Shown here piece after piece: positions 10,061 to 22,046 of a stretch of 64,000 nt of DNA (its first letter is position 1; every line of letters begins with the position of its first letter). The position numbers were made by a program, and so were the translations under genes. Below the pieces are notes generated by a model. The model was given only the letters and a program-made list of their open reading frames with translations, was not told the DNA's origin and ran no database searches. The stretch spans positions 30,428,454 through 30,492,453 of the forward strand of contig JBCNJP010000012.1 of NCBI GenBank assembly GCA_039602395.1, given 5' to 3'. This DNA comes from Deinandra increscens subsp. villosa. Lineage: Eukaryota; Streptophyta; Magnoliopsida; Asterales; Asteraceae.

Positions 10061-11421
10061 GCTTTTGTCATAGGCTCGGGGGATGTCAGAGCAGATCCAA
10101 ATGTCGTCACTGGTAAGTTTTCTCTTAACGGATACTATGCTCTAGTCCTATTTGATACTGGTGTTGATAGAAGCTTCATATCTACTAAATTTATCAATAT
10201 GATAAATGCCAACTTGACTCCTTTAGATGCTAAATACGTAGTTGAACTTGCTAATGGTAAACTTGTTGAGTCTACCCATATAGCTAAAGACTATAAATTA
10301 GAATTGCCTGGCCATAAATTAGGAATAGATCTTTTGCCCATCTCTTTGAGAAGTTTCGACGTTATTGTGGGAATGGATTGGCTATCCAAGAATCGTGCTG
10401 AAATCATTTGTCATGAGAAAATTGTCCGAATACCATTACCTAGTGGAGAATTGCTCTCAGTTCCAGGAGAAAAGTGTGGTACTGTTATGGGTGTGATATC
10501 TTTTCTCAAGGCACATAAGTGTTTGCGAAAAGGACATGTTGCTATTCTCGCGAACATTTCAGAGGATTCAGAGGAAGAGAAAAGGATAGAGGATATCCCG
10601 ATCGTGAGGGATTTTCCTGAAGTCTTTCCAGAAGATCTACCAGGATTACCGCCTCATCGAGAAGTCGAATTTCAGATTGATCTTACTCCTGGAGTAGTGC
10701 CTATTGCTCGTGCACCTTATCGTTTGGCACCGAATGAGTTACAAGAGCTATATACTCAACTTCAAGAACTACTCGAAAAGGGATTTATTAGGCTTAGCTC
10801 ATCGCCCTGGGGAGCTCCAGTGCTTTTTGTAAAGAAGAAAGATGGAACCATTCGAATGTGCATCGACTAGAGAGAACTCAACAAGGTGACTATCAAGAAT
10901 CGTTATCCCTTGCCATGGATCGATGATTTGTTTGATCAACTACAGAGATCTAGCTATTATTCCAAAATCGATTTAAGATCAGGTTATCACCAACTGAGAG
11001 TCCGCGAGGAGGATGTCTCAAAAACAGCGTTTAGAACTCGTTATGGTCATTATGAGTTCATGGTCATGCCATTCGGGTTAACCAACGCACCAACGATTTT
11101 CATGGACTTGATGAATCGCGTTTGCAAGCCATATCTCGATAAATTCGTCATCGTCTTCATTGACGATTTTCTGATTTATTCTAAGTTTAAAGAGGAGCAC
11201 GAACACCATCTTCGTTTGATCTTAGAGTTACTCAAGCAGGAGCAATTGTATGCAAAGTTTTCGAAGTGTGATTTCTGGTTGCGTGAGGTGTAATTTCTTG
11301 GTCATGTCGTTAATGATAAGGGGATTCACGTTGATCCAATCAAAGTTGAAGCAATTAAGAATTGGCCCGCGCCCAAAACACCAACGGAAATTCACCAATT
11401 TCTTGGTTTGGCAGGTTATTA
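10061..11421 (+). pseudogene. Ty3 protease and reverse transcriptase, plus element
   Basis: Protease active site LFDTGVDRSF (about 10149-10178) and IVGMDWLSKN (10364). RT: ARAPYRLAPNELQEL, GFIRLSSSPWGAPVLFVKKK, RMCID then TAG at 10868 where the family has Tyr, RYPLPWIDDLFDQL, SKIDLRSGYHQLRV, MPFGLTNAPTIFMD and the catalytic FIDD (about 11159-11170). A TAA at 11291 and a one-base frameshift at about 11425 (FLGLAGYY | RFIEGF) break it further. Otherwise most complete pol copy in the window. Confidence 0.9.
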
Positions 11422-11424
11422 CAT

Positions 11425-11897
11425 GACGGTTTATTGAGGGATTTTCAAAGATAGCTCAACCTCTTACGGCGTTGACGCATAAAGGAACGATGTATAACTG
11501 GAATGAAAAGCATGACGCTGGTTTTCAGCTACTAAAGCAGAAACTTTGTAGCGCTCCAATATTATCCCTACCTGAGGGTAGTGATGATTTTGTGGTGTAT
11601 TGTGACGCGTCAAAGCAAGGATTAGGTTGTGTGCTGATGCAAAGAGAAAAGGTCATAGCTTATGCCTCTCGTCAGTTAAAGATTCATGAGCAAAACTATA
11701 CAACTCATGATTTGGAGTTGGGAGCAATCATTTTCGCGTTGAAAATTTGGAGGCATTATCTATATGGAACAAAATGTACTATCTACACTGATCACAAAAG
11801 TCTCGAGCATATCTTTGCTCAAAAGGAGTTGAACCTGAGACAACGTCGTTGGGTGGATCTTCTTAATGACTACGATTGCGCAATTAGATACCATCGG
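11425..11897 (+). pseudogene. RNase H of the plus Ty3 element, cut off
   Basis: YCDASKQGLGCVLMQRE, YASRQLKIHEQNYTTHDLEL, YGTKCTIYTDHKSLEHI and RQRRWVDLLNDYDCAIRYH are readable. At about 11897 the sequence leaves the family (HRSK instead of HPGK), so the integrase and 3' LTR are missing. Confidence 0.85.
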
Positions 11898-12229
11898 TCA
11901 AAATTAAACTTATCCAACCCTTATTATATGTTCACTATTATCCCAGAAACATATTTGTATGTGCCGTTTATTTAAAAAGTACTAGAAGAGCAAGTTATGC
12001 GTGAAAACACTTACTTTAACAGGTCAAAACGCGTGTCTTTTAGGTTTTTGATAAAAATCTAATTTTGATAGTTTGGAAACATCATAATATAATTATACAA
12101 CTTATCAAAATAGATTATAACCATTGATTACATGTATTGGTGATTTTTAGTAGTTTTCACCAATTAATACGCATAGGTAAATGTTGACTTTTAATATAGA
12201 CAAGTTTTGGTCAAATCCAGCAATGGTGT
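11898..12229. other. AT-rich spacer, nothing recognised
   Basis: About 330 bases between the truncated RNase H and the next LTR. No open frame of note and no repeat that I recognise. Confidence 0.5.
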
Positions 12230-13666
12230 TGTAACACCCCAAAATTTCATAACCCAAATTATATACGTGTGCTATATGTATATTGATATAGTTATGGGTT
12301 GATAAATGGGTAAATGGAAATGGATTTCAATGCTATACGTGTTTATACATATGATATATGTGTTAAATAGTTAACCGTGTTAAAACGCATATTGACCCAT
12401 TACCGGGTAATAAATCGATAAAAGATAGTATTACGTGAATGATATATGTGTTAATTGATAACATGAGGAAAGGAAATGAAATAATATGTGTTTTATATCA
12501 AAGATAATTTATATGCATATTATTTGAATGAAATACGTGCTTAAAAGTTAATACGATAGAAATAAATAATAACCGGGAGAAAATGCCTTTACGTGATTAT
12601 GTGATATTAAATACATGTGTAAAAGTATGTTGAATAGCATGGAAGCATGTGAAATATTCATTTGATGAATATATATGTAGAAATACGTACATAGATAATG
12701 CATGCTTAATAGTTAACAAGAAAATAGAAGGGTAGAAAGTGTAATTTATGTAAATATACAAATATATATGTGACCCGAACCTTCGAGAATGTTAAAAAGA
12801 TGTTTAGGAAGGTTGTAAGACGTAAAATGATAGTTACATCAAAAGATAAGGGTTTAATATGCATAAGATAAAAGTTAAAGGGCTAAAAGTGTAATTTATT
12901 TAAAGTTACGAATACTTACGGATATTATACGTATCTATAACTTTTATAAGTACCCCGAGGCTTATAATGTATTATGAAAATATCCTAAAGTGATTCGGTA
13001 CATAAAACAATAAGTATTATAAAGTTGGAGGGGCCTAAGGTGTAAATAATGATAAATATATATAAATATATATATAAATATATACGTATGTATACGTATA
13101 TCATCGAGCATGTCCCGAGCCTTAGAAACCTTTATAAATATGCCTCATAATGTTTTTAAGCATAAAATAAGAGTTCCGTAGAAGTTTAGGGCTTAAAATG
13201 TAATTATAAAGTAGGGGGGGCCAAAACTGTCATTTGATGATAGTAGCTCGCGTATCGTGAGGGTCTCCAAGGTGTGGGTCGCGATACGTGACCCAGCTCT
13301 GACGCAGAATCCTCCACGAGTCAAACTTCTTCTTCACGTTTGATCCGATTTGCTGGCCATAACGTGTCGATTTCGAGCAACCAATCATCATAACACCTGG
13401 AGAGACCAGAGGCGACCTTCATGGCTATAAATACGGACCAAAACCGTTCGATTCTATGCACCAATTCATCAAAATACACTCACAAAAACCCTAATCCGTC
13501 CCAGAAACTTCGCGGCTGAAATTCGGCTGATCCGAGAGGAATTAGGAGGCCATCTTCTGCAGTTCTACATACTTTGGTATGATCTACAATAGCCCTCTAT
13601 CAATTTTAAATAATATTGTTGTTATGATCGAGTTCTAGAAATGGGTTAAAGTTAGGGTTCTTGAGC
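12230..13666 (+). mobile_element. Ty3/gypsy LTR, cut by the assembly gap
   Basis: Begins TGTAACACCCC, a common plant Ty3 LTR start. It contains a self-complementary stretch (CGCGTATCGTGAGGG ... GTCGCGATACGTGACCC, 13250-13300), a TATAAATA box at 13426 and a transcribed-leader-like 3' part. The right edge is lost in the run of Ns. Different family from the LTR at 5.0-7.7 kb. Confidence 0.7.
13426..13433 (+). promoter_or_regulatory. TATA box of the LTR
   Basis: CTATAAATACGG context, about 1.2 kb into the LTR and followed by a leader-like sequence. Confidence 0.55.
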
Positions 13667-14166
13667 NNNNNNNNNNNNNNNNNNNNNNNNNNNNNNNNNN
13701 NNNNNNNNNNNNNNNNNNNNNNNNNNNNNNNNNNNNNNNNNNNNNNNNNNNNNNNNNNNNNNNNNNNNNNNNNNNNNNNNNNNNNNNNNNNNNNNNNNNN
13801 NNNNNNNNNNNNNNNNNNNNNNNNNNNNNNNNNNNNNNNNNNNNNNNNNNNNNNNNNNNNNNNNNNNNNNNNNNNNNNNNNNNNNNNNNNNNNNNNNNNN
13901 NNNNNNNNNNNNNNNNNNNNNNNNNNNNNNNNNNNNNNNNNNNNNNNNNNNNNNNNNNNNNNNNNNNNNNNNNNNNNNNNNNNNNNNNNNNNNNNNNNNN
14001 NNNNNNNNNNNNNNNNNNNNNNNNNNNNNNNNNNNNNNNNNNNNNNNNNNNNNNNNNNNNNNNNNNNNNNNNNNNNNNNNNNNNNNNNNNNNNNNNNNNN
14101 NNNNNNNNNNNNNNNNNNNNNNNNNNNNNNNNNNNNNNNNNNNNNNNNNNNNNNNNNNNNNNNNNN
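13667..14166. other. Assembly gap, exactly 500 N
   Basis: The round length suggests a placeholder rather than a measured distance. Open frames running through it have no meaning. Sequences on the two sides may not be truly 500 bp apart. Confidence 0.98.
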
Positions 14167-15003
14167 CAAGCTGGAAGTTCGTCTGGAAATGATTCAAGTG
14201 CTAACAGAAAGTCAACTGCATTTGTGGCACGATCTCAAGCAAGTTCAAGTGGAATGGTCAACACTGATGAGGCTAATGCTACCAATGATCCCAACTTTGC
14301 CATTGGAATGGGATTTATGAACAGTTACCATGCACTTATGGCTGGAACATTGGTGCCTACTGATATGCTGTCAGGAGAACTGAACCAGATCAATCCTGAA
14401 GATGTGTAAATGCTTGATGTTTCCTGGCAAATGGCAATGGAAGTTTTCCGCGCTAAGAAGTTTATGGCAAAAACTGGAAGGAATGTATGGAAGGATCAGG
14501 ACAAGATAAGGATGGGTTTTGATAAGAGCAAGCTTAGATCTTTTAATTGTGATGAGTACAGGCACTTTGCAAGAGAGTGTACCAAGCCAAAAAGGGAGAA
14601 ACCGAAAGAGAAGAAAGCTGGAGATGGTAAAGGGAAAGCAGAGACAAAGGCTTTGGTTGTGCAAGACCGTGGAGAGTATCAATGGGCTTCGCAGGTAAGG
14701 GAACTCAGTCTGACAGGTACTATGATTGCTCAGATGGAGAATGATAATGAGGAGGAGCATGCTTTCATGGTCACAGAGGAAAAGTCAGAAGAGAAAGAAG
14801 AGAACCTGGTTGAAGACAAGGAAGCTTTTGCAGCCGAGGTCGACAACATAAAGGTATGTACTAATCCCACTTGTGCACGTTTAATTCCTGGCCTTAGACA
14901 ACTTTGGAAGAATAGTGAGATAGAATTATTTGATATGCAATGTTCTAGAAGTTCGTTTAAGGGTAGATGGGAAAAGAGTGAGGAGAAAGTTAAAGCTCAT
15001 TAA
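14167..15003 (+). pseudogene. Ty1/copia gag (SIRE/Maximus-like) remnant
   Basis: Enters from the gap. MNSYHALMAGTLVPTDML, LNQINPEDV then TAA at 14407; MLDVSWQMAMEVFRAKKFM follows in frame with a knuckle read as SFNCDEYRHFAREC. The first Cys of CCHC is Ser and the usual Gly before His is Arg, so zinc binding is doubtful. Lys/Glu-rich downstream part, TAA at 15001. The family assignment rests on the long gag extension and the knuckle context. Confidence 0.75.
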
Positions 15004-16660
15004 TTGGACATAGAGAAATACCAAGCCCTTGCCTCTGAGAAGTCTATCCTTTATAACAATGCTAAGTTAGAGATTGCTGAGCTTAGAAAGCAGGTAGATG
15101 AACTTACACATCAGAACAATGAGTTGCAAGTAAAATTAGATGTGAATCAAACGAGAAATAAAAGAATGCTTGAAGCTGGAAAGGCTTTGTCCAACTGCAT
15201 AACCGGTGTTAGGTTTGGTAAGGATAAAGGAGGAATAGGAATTAATTTTTTTTTAAACAAAACAAGAATAATGTTCCTAAACCTGTGCCTAGAGATATAA
15301 TAGGTATGATCTATGAGGAGGATCAGGTAGATAGATCTGAATCAGAAATGCATGAAGCAGGACCTCCCCTAGATAGTGTATTGGTTGGTGTGAAACCTAT
15401 GACAGAAAAGGAATTAGAAAATGAGAAACATATGATGTATGGGTTGGGTAATCAAAATAGAATTTTGGCATCCACAAGTGAACCAGGTCCATCCCAGGAA
15501 CCATTAAACGATAATGTTGGTTCTTCTGACGTTTTTGTTTCATGTGCAGATGAAGTAAGGATCCAAGATGTTTCTGGGAAGGATGTTGAATGCTTAAGAG
15601 TCAAAGAGTGTCATGTGTCTAGTAGTTTAACTTCTGTTTTACCTAAGGACGACGTTCTGGCACTTGTGTCAGAACTTATTATGTCCAAGTCAAAACAATC
15701 TGTTGTATCTTTGTCATCAAAGCATGTTTCTGATTCTAATGAAAAAGTTAATGGTTTTAAAATTCGTGTGCCTAACACAAGAGTTGGTCGTGAGTCTAAG
15801 CCCAAGGACTTTGTCCCTTATCCCCAGGTTGTGTCTACTTTCAACAGAACAAACAAATCAAAATCAGAACAATTTTGTTTAATTACACAACCAGAAAAAG
15901 TTCCAAAACATGTAATACACAAATGGGATGATAAGCCTGAATGGAAGTCGTCTTATCCAAGACGCTCATATCTCTGTAGTCATGTAAATGGGCCTAGACC
16001 TATGAATTGTTTTCAACCATACTATCCGCAAAACCCACGGACTAGTATGTTGAAGAAAATGATGACAGGTGGAAACAAAGATCAAAAGCAACAAGCTTTC
16101 TCACAGGGGAAGCAAAGTTCAAAACCAATGAAGACTCAACAGTCTAAGGTTTTAAACACAAAAGCTCCAGTGGTGAAGCCTATTGATGAAAAGTGGAATG
16201 TGGCCAAAACTCCAAAACCAACTTACACACCTAAATGAGTTTACAAAAAGAATGATAAGATGAGACCGGAATTTGTTGAGAAACAAGTGTCTAAAACAAA
16301 AGGAGTTTCTAAACCTAAAGGCAAAACAAAGGTTGAGACACAAATTCAAAATCAAAAGAAGTCTCTCAAACAAAACAAGTTATTTAGACAAATTTGAAAC
16401 TTGAGTGGACTCCTGTCAAGATATCTCACGGTAAAAAGGCCACATCTCCACAAAAGAAACCTGCATCAGTAAAGAACTCAACCAATGTGATGAAACCACA
16501 TAAACATCCTGTTTGGAAACCAAAAGTCAACACTCATAGTTTGAGTGTAACTGAATCAAAAGCAGGAATGTCCCTTTAATTAGTTAACTACATTGATTCC
16601 AAAGGTGTGCCCAGATCTGTTATGGCTTGGGTACCTGACTCTAACTGATCTTTGATTCAT
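15004..16660 (+). pseudogene. Copia gag C-terminal extension and spacer
   Basis: Coiled-coil-like Lys/Glu/Leu stretch (LRKQVDELTHQNNELQVKLD, 15085-15145), a frameshift near 15290, then a long open frame to TGA at 16236 with KHVIHKWDDKPEWKSSYPRR. A further segment (16250-16579) has PKVNTHSLSVTESKAGMSL. Such long low-complexity linkers before protease are typical of SIRE/Maximus-type copia. Several stops, so not expressed as one protein. Confidence 0.65.
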
Positions 16661-16689
16661 GTAGGGACAGCCGAGAAGAACTGTCAACA

Positions 16690-17190
16690 ATCTTTGGTAT
16701 GTTGATAGTGGTTGCTCCCGACATATGACCGGATATTTATCGCTTTTGGAAGAGGTTGAAGATTTCAATGGAGGAGGTGTATCTTTTGCTGGTGGAGTTG
16801 GTGGCAGGATCAGCAAGAAAGGTGTGGTGAAGAATGGCAGCTTGACATTCACAGATGTGCATTATGTAGAAGAATTTTCACATAGTCTGCTCAGTGTTTC
16901 TCAGATTTGTGATCGAGAATATTCTGTGTTGTTTAATAAGAAGGAATATATCATCCTCAAGCCTGGAGTCAAGATTCCTGAGGAGTGTATCTTGATGCGT
17001 ACACCAAGAAGAGCAAATTCTTATCTGCTCAACATGGGTAATCCTCCGCCATCTGACGTAGCCTATCTTATTTCAAAGCAAAATGAAAATCTGGCTTTGT
17101 TATGGCATCGTCGTTTGGGACATGCTAACCTGAAGAATCTGAACAAGCTGGCAAAGGGAGAGCATGTTCGAAATCTCCCGATTTTCGCAG
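16690..17190 (+). pseudogene. Copia protease and GAG-pre-integrase
   Basis: WYVDSGCSRHMTG (about 16699-16729) is the copia protease active site with Asp-Ser-Gly. FTDVHYVEEFSHSLLSVSQI follows, then the GAG-pre-integrase signature LLWHRRLGHANLKNLNKLAKG (17098-17160). The frame then runs without a stop into Harbinger transposase sequence at about 17185. Confidence 0.9.
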
Positions 17191-17957
17191 GATCGAACAA
17201 TGACATAAATGTGCTAAATCAGTCAACATTGTTCACGGACGAGTTGAAAGGTATTGCTCCGAAAGCTCCTTTTATAGTTAATGGTCGGGAATACAAACGG
17301 GGCTACTATCTAGCCGATGGTATATATCCCACTTGGTCTACTTTTGTAAAAGCGTATACACATCCATACACAATCAAGGAGAAGAAAATGAAGAAGGTGC
17401 AAGAGGGTGCAAGAAAATACGTTGAAAGAGCGTTTCGGAGGTTGAAAGCTAAGTGGAGAATAGTAGATCGAAAAGCACGGCCAACAGACACAAATTTGAT
17501 GGAGAATATCATGTACGCTTGCATGATACTTCACAACATGACACTGAAAGAAGAGGGTGCGGCTATTTCACCGGTACACATTCGTGATCCTCCAGTCCAG
17601 CCGACCGACTCTGAGGATGTTTACAAAGACGTCGAAAGAGCGTTTCGGAGGTTGAAAGCTAAGTGGAGAATAGTAGATCGAAAAGCACGGCCAACAGACA
17701 CAGATTTGATGGAGAATATCATGTACGCTTGCATGATACTTCACAACATGACACTGAAAGACGAGGGCGCGGCTATTTCACCGGTACACATTCGTGATCC
17801 TCCAGTCCAGCCGACCGACTCTGAGGATGTTTACATGGAGATACGCGACAGCGAGACACACTTCCAGCTAGGATTCGACATCACTGAGCATATCGCCAAC
17901 AACTTGGAAGTCGTGCTAACTGAAGAAAAGCTGAATGCAAATCCTCCACCACCCTAG
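17185..17957 (+). pseudogene. PIF/Harbinger transposase C-terminal part, fused in frame to copia
   Basis: FAGSNNDINVLNQSTLF, GYYLADGIYPTWSTFVKAY, VERAFRRLKAKWRIVDR and IMYACMILHNM are hallmarks of the DDE_Tnp_4 (HARBI1-like) transposase. The N-terminal part with the first catalytic Asp is missing. The last segment (VERAF... to ...DSEDVY, 70 residues) is present twice. The joined frame ends TAG at 17955. DNA-transposon enzyme normally acting in the nucleus; here a remnant. Confidence 0.85.
17421..17840 (+). repeat. 210-bp tandem duplication inside the Harbinger remnant
   Basis: Copies 17421-17630 and 17631-17840 differ at only a few bases (GTTGAAAGAG/GTCGAAAGAG, AAATTTG/GATTTG, AAGAGGGTG/ACGAGGGCG). 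The 210-bp period is a multiple of three, so the frame is kept through both. Confidence 0.95.
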
Positions 17958-18223
17958 ATTTGTATTTTATTTTTTTTAATTGAAAAATAAATGTTGGTTT
18001 TTTTTTATAGGAATTTGGTAATTTTTGTTATTTTTAGGACTTTGTAAGTTTTTTTTTTAATCTAATGAATTGTTATGTTTTTATTTTATATTAGATGTTT
18101 TAGTTTAATATTATTTGTTTTAGTTAAAAAAAATGAAAAAAAAAAGTTTTCATCTATGCCTAAATCAAGCATACCCCCTACCAAATCATCAATTCTACAT
18201 CAATCTTCTCTCTCCTGTTGGCA
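17958..18223. other. AT-rich 3' flank of the Harbinger remnant
   Basis: T- and A-rich, no gene. Probably 3' non-coding part of the Harbinger element; the CACTA element is inserted at its right end. Confidence 0.4.
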
Positions 18224-18470
18224 CACTACTACAAAAAAGGGCTTTCTTGACGCTTTTTGCGCGTCAAGAAAGGGCCCAGATGACGCGCAAAAAAGCGTCA
18301 AGGAAGGTAGGGTCAAGAATCTTCTTGACGCGCAAAATGCGCGTCATCCCGTTCTTGACGCGCGAACGATGACGCTCCATTTATGACACTCAATGCGCGT
18401 CATAAAATGTGTGTCAAGGAAGCCCCTGTCATAAATCAGCTTATGACACGCATTTTTGCGCGTCAAGAAT
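18224..18470. repeat. CACTA left terminal and subterminal repeats
   Basis: At least seven TGACGCGC-type motifs in both orientations, spaced 15-40 bases, able to pair with each other. Confidence 0.8.
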
Positions 18471-18479
18471 TTTAATTTT

Positions 18480-21350
18480 TAATTAAAAAAAATATTTTTT
18501 CTAAAATCACTAATTTCTACATTAAATGACAATTAACTTGATAATACAAAATAAAAATACACTTATAGCAAAATAATGCATTTTATATATATAGAAAACA
18601 TTACAAAGTTCACAAAGTATTTCTAAGTTAATACAAAACATAACCGGAAAATGAAGTGGCCTTCTATACAAAACGAACCCATGTCCCTCCACACATTGGA
18701 CAACCATGAATCCAGCGGCTAATCCACCACATCTCCCGTAAAGCATCAGCAAAATCTTGCAGTTAAGAGTATGTTAACTGTTTACCAAACGCACCTCCAG
18801 TTTCCGGATTGATGCTCTACTTTCGCATTCTGCATATTATCCCAAGCAGTGATTACTGCTTCTTCTTTCTAGATCCTGCAAATTACAAGAAGATAAAATC
18901 ATGATTCTTATCATACATGTAAAATAGTAGACGTGTTAGTGTGACAATTATAAATCAAAAGTGTTATCCTTGGCCATGAGTCCCACTTTTTCTTTTCAGA
19001 AGCAACTGAATGAAACTGAATGAAACCAAAATGCTTTGACTTTCCTGTCTGGAAAAAATAGACAAAATAAATTGTGAATATTACTTATTCTTATAAGTGA
19101 CTACTGATTTGTTGAAACAATAAGTGGGAAAACATGAACTGAAATTAGTGTCCAACAACAAGAACCATCCCCAATGTACACTCAATCAACGCAATACACA
19201 AGTCTTTATGCTCCAAAAAATATGGATTACCAATAGGAAAAAACTGACCTGGACTAATGAATGTAGGTCAAGGATCTTGAATAGGTGCATTTCACCTTAA
19301 CCAAACTGCTCAAATGGACTGTAAACTGAATGAATACAACTTACTTTAGCAGCACTTTCTTTCTGTACCCAAACATCTCAAATATCCTAAATACGTAGAA
19401 AATTCAGGGAATGTAATATGGAAAAATGTTCACTATAGAAACTCAGGAAGATATTCTGGTAATCTAAAACATCCTAAATCTACAAATTAAAAACAACCAA
19501 ATCTACAAATTAAAACAGAATAACGAAATCGATGTATGATAAACGGAAATAAATCTCAGATATAAACATAATCAATTAACATAAGGGGCGAAAATAGCAA
19601 CAATAATAAAATATTATTCTTAAAGACAAACCTGCTCAAAAGAAGGTTGTGGTTTGCCCCTACAGAAATTGGAAACTGTCCATGTGGAACTTCTCTAACT
19701 TAACCAGAACCTGTAGAATGCATTAGCAATGAGCCCTTTGTCTCAAACAGTAGAATGCAGTAGCAAAAACTGATGTAAAGCTTTACAAAGAATTGATAAA
19801 AGTACTTCTACATTTTGTTAATTTTCTTTATTTGTTTTTCTGATCGAGGTGACGGGGCGTATGAAGCAGCATCAATGATTGCCTAAATGTATTCATTTCA
19901 TAAGAATCAAAATAAAATGGCAAAATGGTACTGGTCTACTGCATCTTGGAACAACATTCTTGATATTATTGTACATGTAGTTTCACCAAGGCATCCTCAA
20001 TGTTACTCCTGAAGATGAAATTATCTAAGGATGTAAGATATGGTTGGGTAAACACAATAATAAACATATAAACGAGAATTGACAGTGGAAGGAATTTTGA
20101 AGTGACTTAAAATGTACTAATGCTTTTGAAGTACATAACATATAAAGTGCAATGACCCCCCATATTACCTGTTCGACTGCTGCTGCTGCTACTGCCGGTG
20201 TTTCATGCTGCTGCTACTATTGCTAGTCTCCCTGTGCTGTTGATGTTGAACAATCAATGACTTCCTGTTACATCAAATATCTCATTCGTTGAGCTATGTA
20301 CATCAAATATCACAACTACTTCTGATGAGTTCTCTGTCAAATCTTATAAGACATATTACCTTATATATCATTTAAATTGCTTATACTTGTTGCACTCATT
20401 GCTATGATTAGGCCCTCCATATGTGGCCCTGGCTTGATCAGTTTTACAGCTATCCACCCCAATGTTCCTCCACATAAAAATGTTATTCCAAAATTTACAG
20501 GCATAAACCACCTAAGCATAAAAAACTATGACTTTCAGGTCATAAAAATTACCAAAGGTTTGAATCCAAATAGTCACAATGAAAGCATTAAAAGAGAAAA
20601 AAAAATCCTCACAAGCATTATAAACTTGGTAGTGGCTGTTTGTTTTAAAAAATTTCATGTAACAGCCCTATAATTATTCAGATCAGGTATCATTTTGAAC
20701 TTATTATGGGGCTGAGTTATATTTAGTAGAAGCTCTATGATTAACAACAACAAGCTCCTTCACCTATAGGTTCACTAACAGAAAGCTTAATGGAATAAAT
20801 ATGAACTGAGAATATATGTATAAAACTGTACATATAATCATCAGATCAGTAGCATAATAAGAAATGAGATAGTAAAATCACATAAGAATCTTGGGTATTG
20901 TACAATTTATATTATTTCTTTATAGTTTTTTAGCACTACAAACCAACACAAGTTTCTTGAACTTAATGATAAAAGTATGGCATTGCATGATTTATATAGT
21001 AAAAGACATGCCTTTCAAGTATACAGATTGCACCTTTCTTGTGTACCCATCTTCAATACAGTTCAAGGAAGGACTAATCATTATTGTTTGATGTATTTTG
21101 ATCTAAAAACAGAAGCATAAAAGTTGTGTGATCAGCTATAGTACGAGATCCATTAAATTGTAATCGAGTAAGATGCAAGCAACTAAATTACTAATGTTTC
21201 ATGAGAAGTCAAGCTGTAAGCATTTAACTGTTCTTTCCTTAATTTCACAATCACATCACCCTAGGGTAAAACAATCGGTAGTACATAGTATAAGGTGATC
21301 TTACCATCCTCAATAGTCAATACCATCTTTAACAGCACCCGCATAAAACT
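18480..21350. other. CACTA internal region without recognisable genes
   Basis: About 2.9 kb, AT-rich, only short chance frames. There is a CTG/CAG-rich patch at about 20174-20240 (GCTGCTGCTGCTACTGC) that could be a relic of Gln- or Ser-coding sequence. Nothing else recognised. Confidence 0.4.
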
Positions 21351-21357
21351 GAGCATT

Positions 21358-21521
21358 TAAACAGCAGCAGTAAACACTAATCCAGAGTCCTGCGATGCAA
21401 TCGTTGAATCACCATCCACACACATTACTATTGGGACAGGTCCTAAAATCGACACCGAGTTCTTTGTAGCATGAGCTTCAGTAATGGCATCAGAAAGTAC
21501 ATCAAGCAAGAGCTCCCTTAG
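21358..21521 (-). pseudogene. Second exon-like captured fragment in the CACTA element
   Basis: Minus strand. After CTGCAG a frame reads LLDVLSDAITEAHATKNSVS, then ILGPVPIVMCVDGDSTIAS and a stop near 21358. Composition is protein-like, unlike the AT-rich surroundings. Family not recognised; probably from the same source gene as 21846-22040. Confidence 0.35.
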
Positions 21522-21845
21522 CCGCTAACATCCCCTGCAGATTCAGGAGCTTCAGTAAGGGTGGTCTTTGTCTAATGTAGAATTATACAAAAATTAATAA
21601 AACAACAGTAACCCGGATATCAGTTTAACCCAATGAATACCTGTTAAAAACCTATAATGATCATATCATATCATATCACATAACTCAACTGAACCCAACC
21701 CAGATGGACAATGTGTAAAAACTGATTACATGAAGATATTACATATCAGCCATTTAATTACCATAAAAGATGCATTTTTCTTGTATTCATGTTATCATGT
21801 GTAAAGCCTGATTACATGATGTTTGTTATGCAGGTTAATAACTAC

Positions 21846-22040
21846 CTCAAAAAGGAAGATGTCCATGAGTCCCTTGACAGCTCTGGTGTAGATCATGACC
21901 ATGTTTGGGTATACGATACAATCCATCACGATATCAATCATTTATGTATTGTCCACTCCCTTTAAGAAGTTCACAAATGATTTCTGTATGCGTATTTCCA
22001 AATAAAGCTGAACCTTTTTAAGATCACAACAAGCTTTAAC
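21846..22040 (-). pseudogene. Exon-like captured fragment in the CACTA element, one stop
   Basis: On the minus strand, a TTGCAG acceptor at 22041-22046, then 195 nt, then GAG|GTAGTT as donor. The exon reads VKACCDLKKVQLYLEIRIQ... and, after one TAA, YPNMVMIYTRAVKGLMDIF in the same frame. Length is a multiple of three. It looks like a host exon taken up by the transposon. I do not recognise the family. Confidence 0.45.
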
Positions 22041-22046
22041 CTGCAA

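Noticed and set aside
13606..14320. Long open frames across the N run
   Set aside because: They consist of unknown bases and carry no information.
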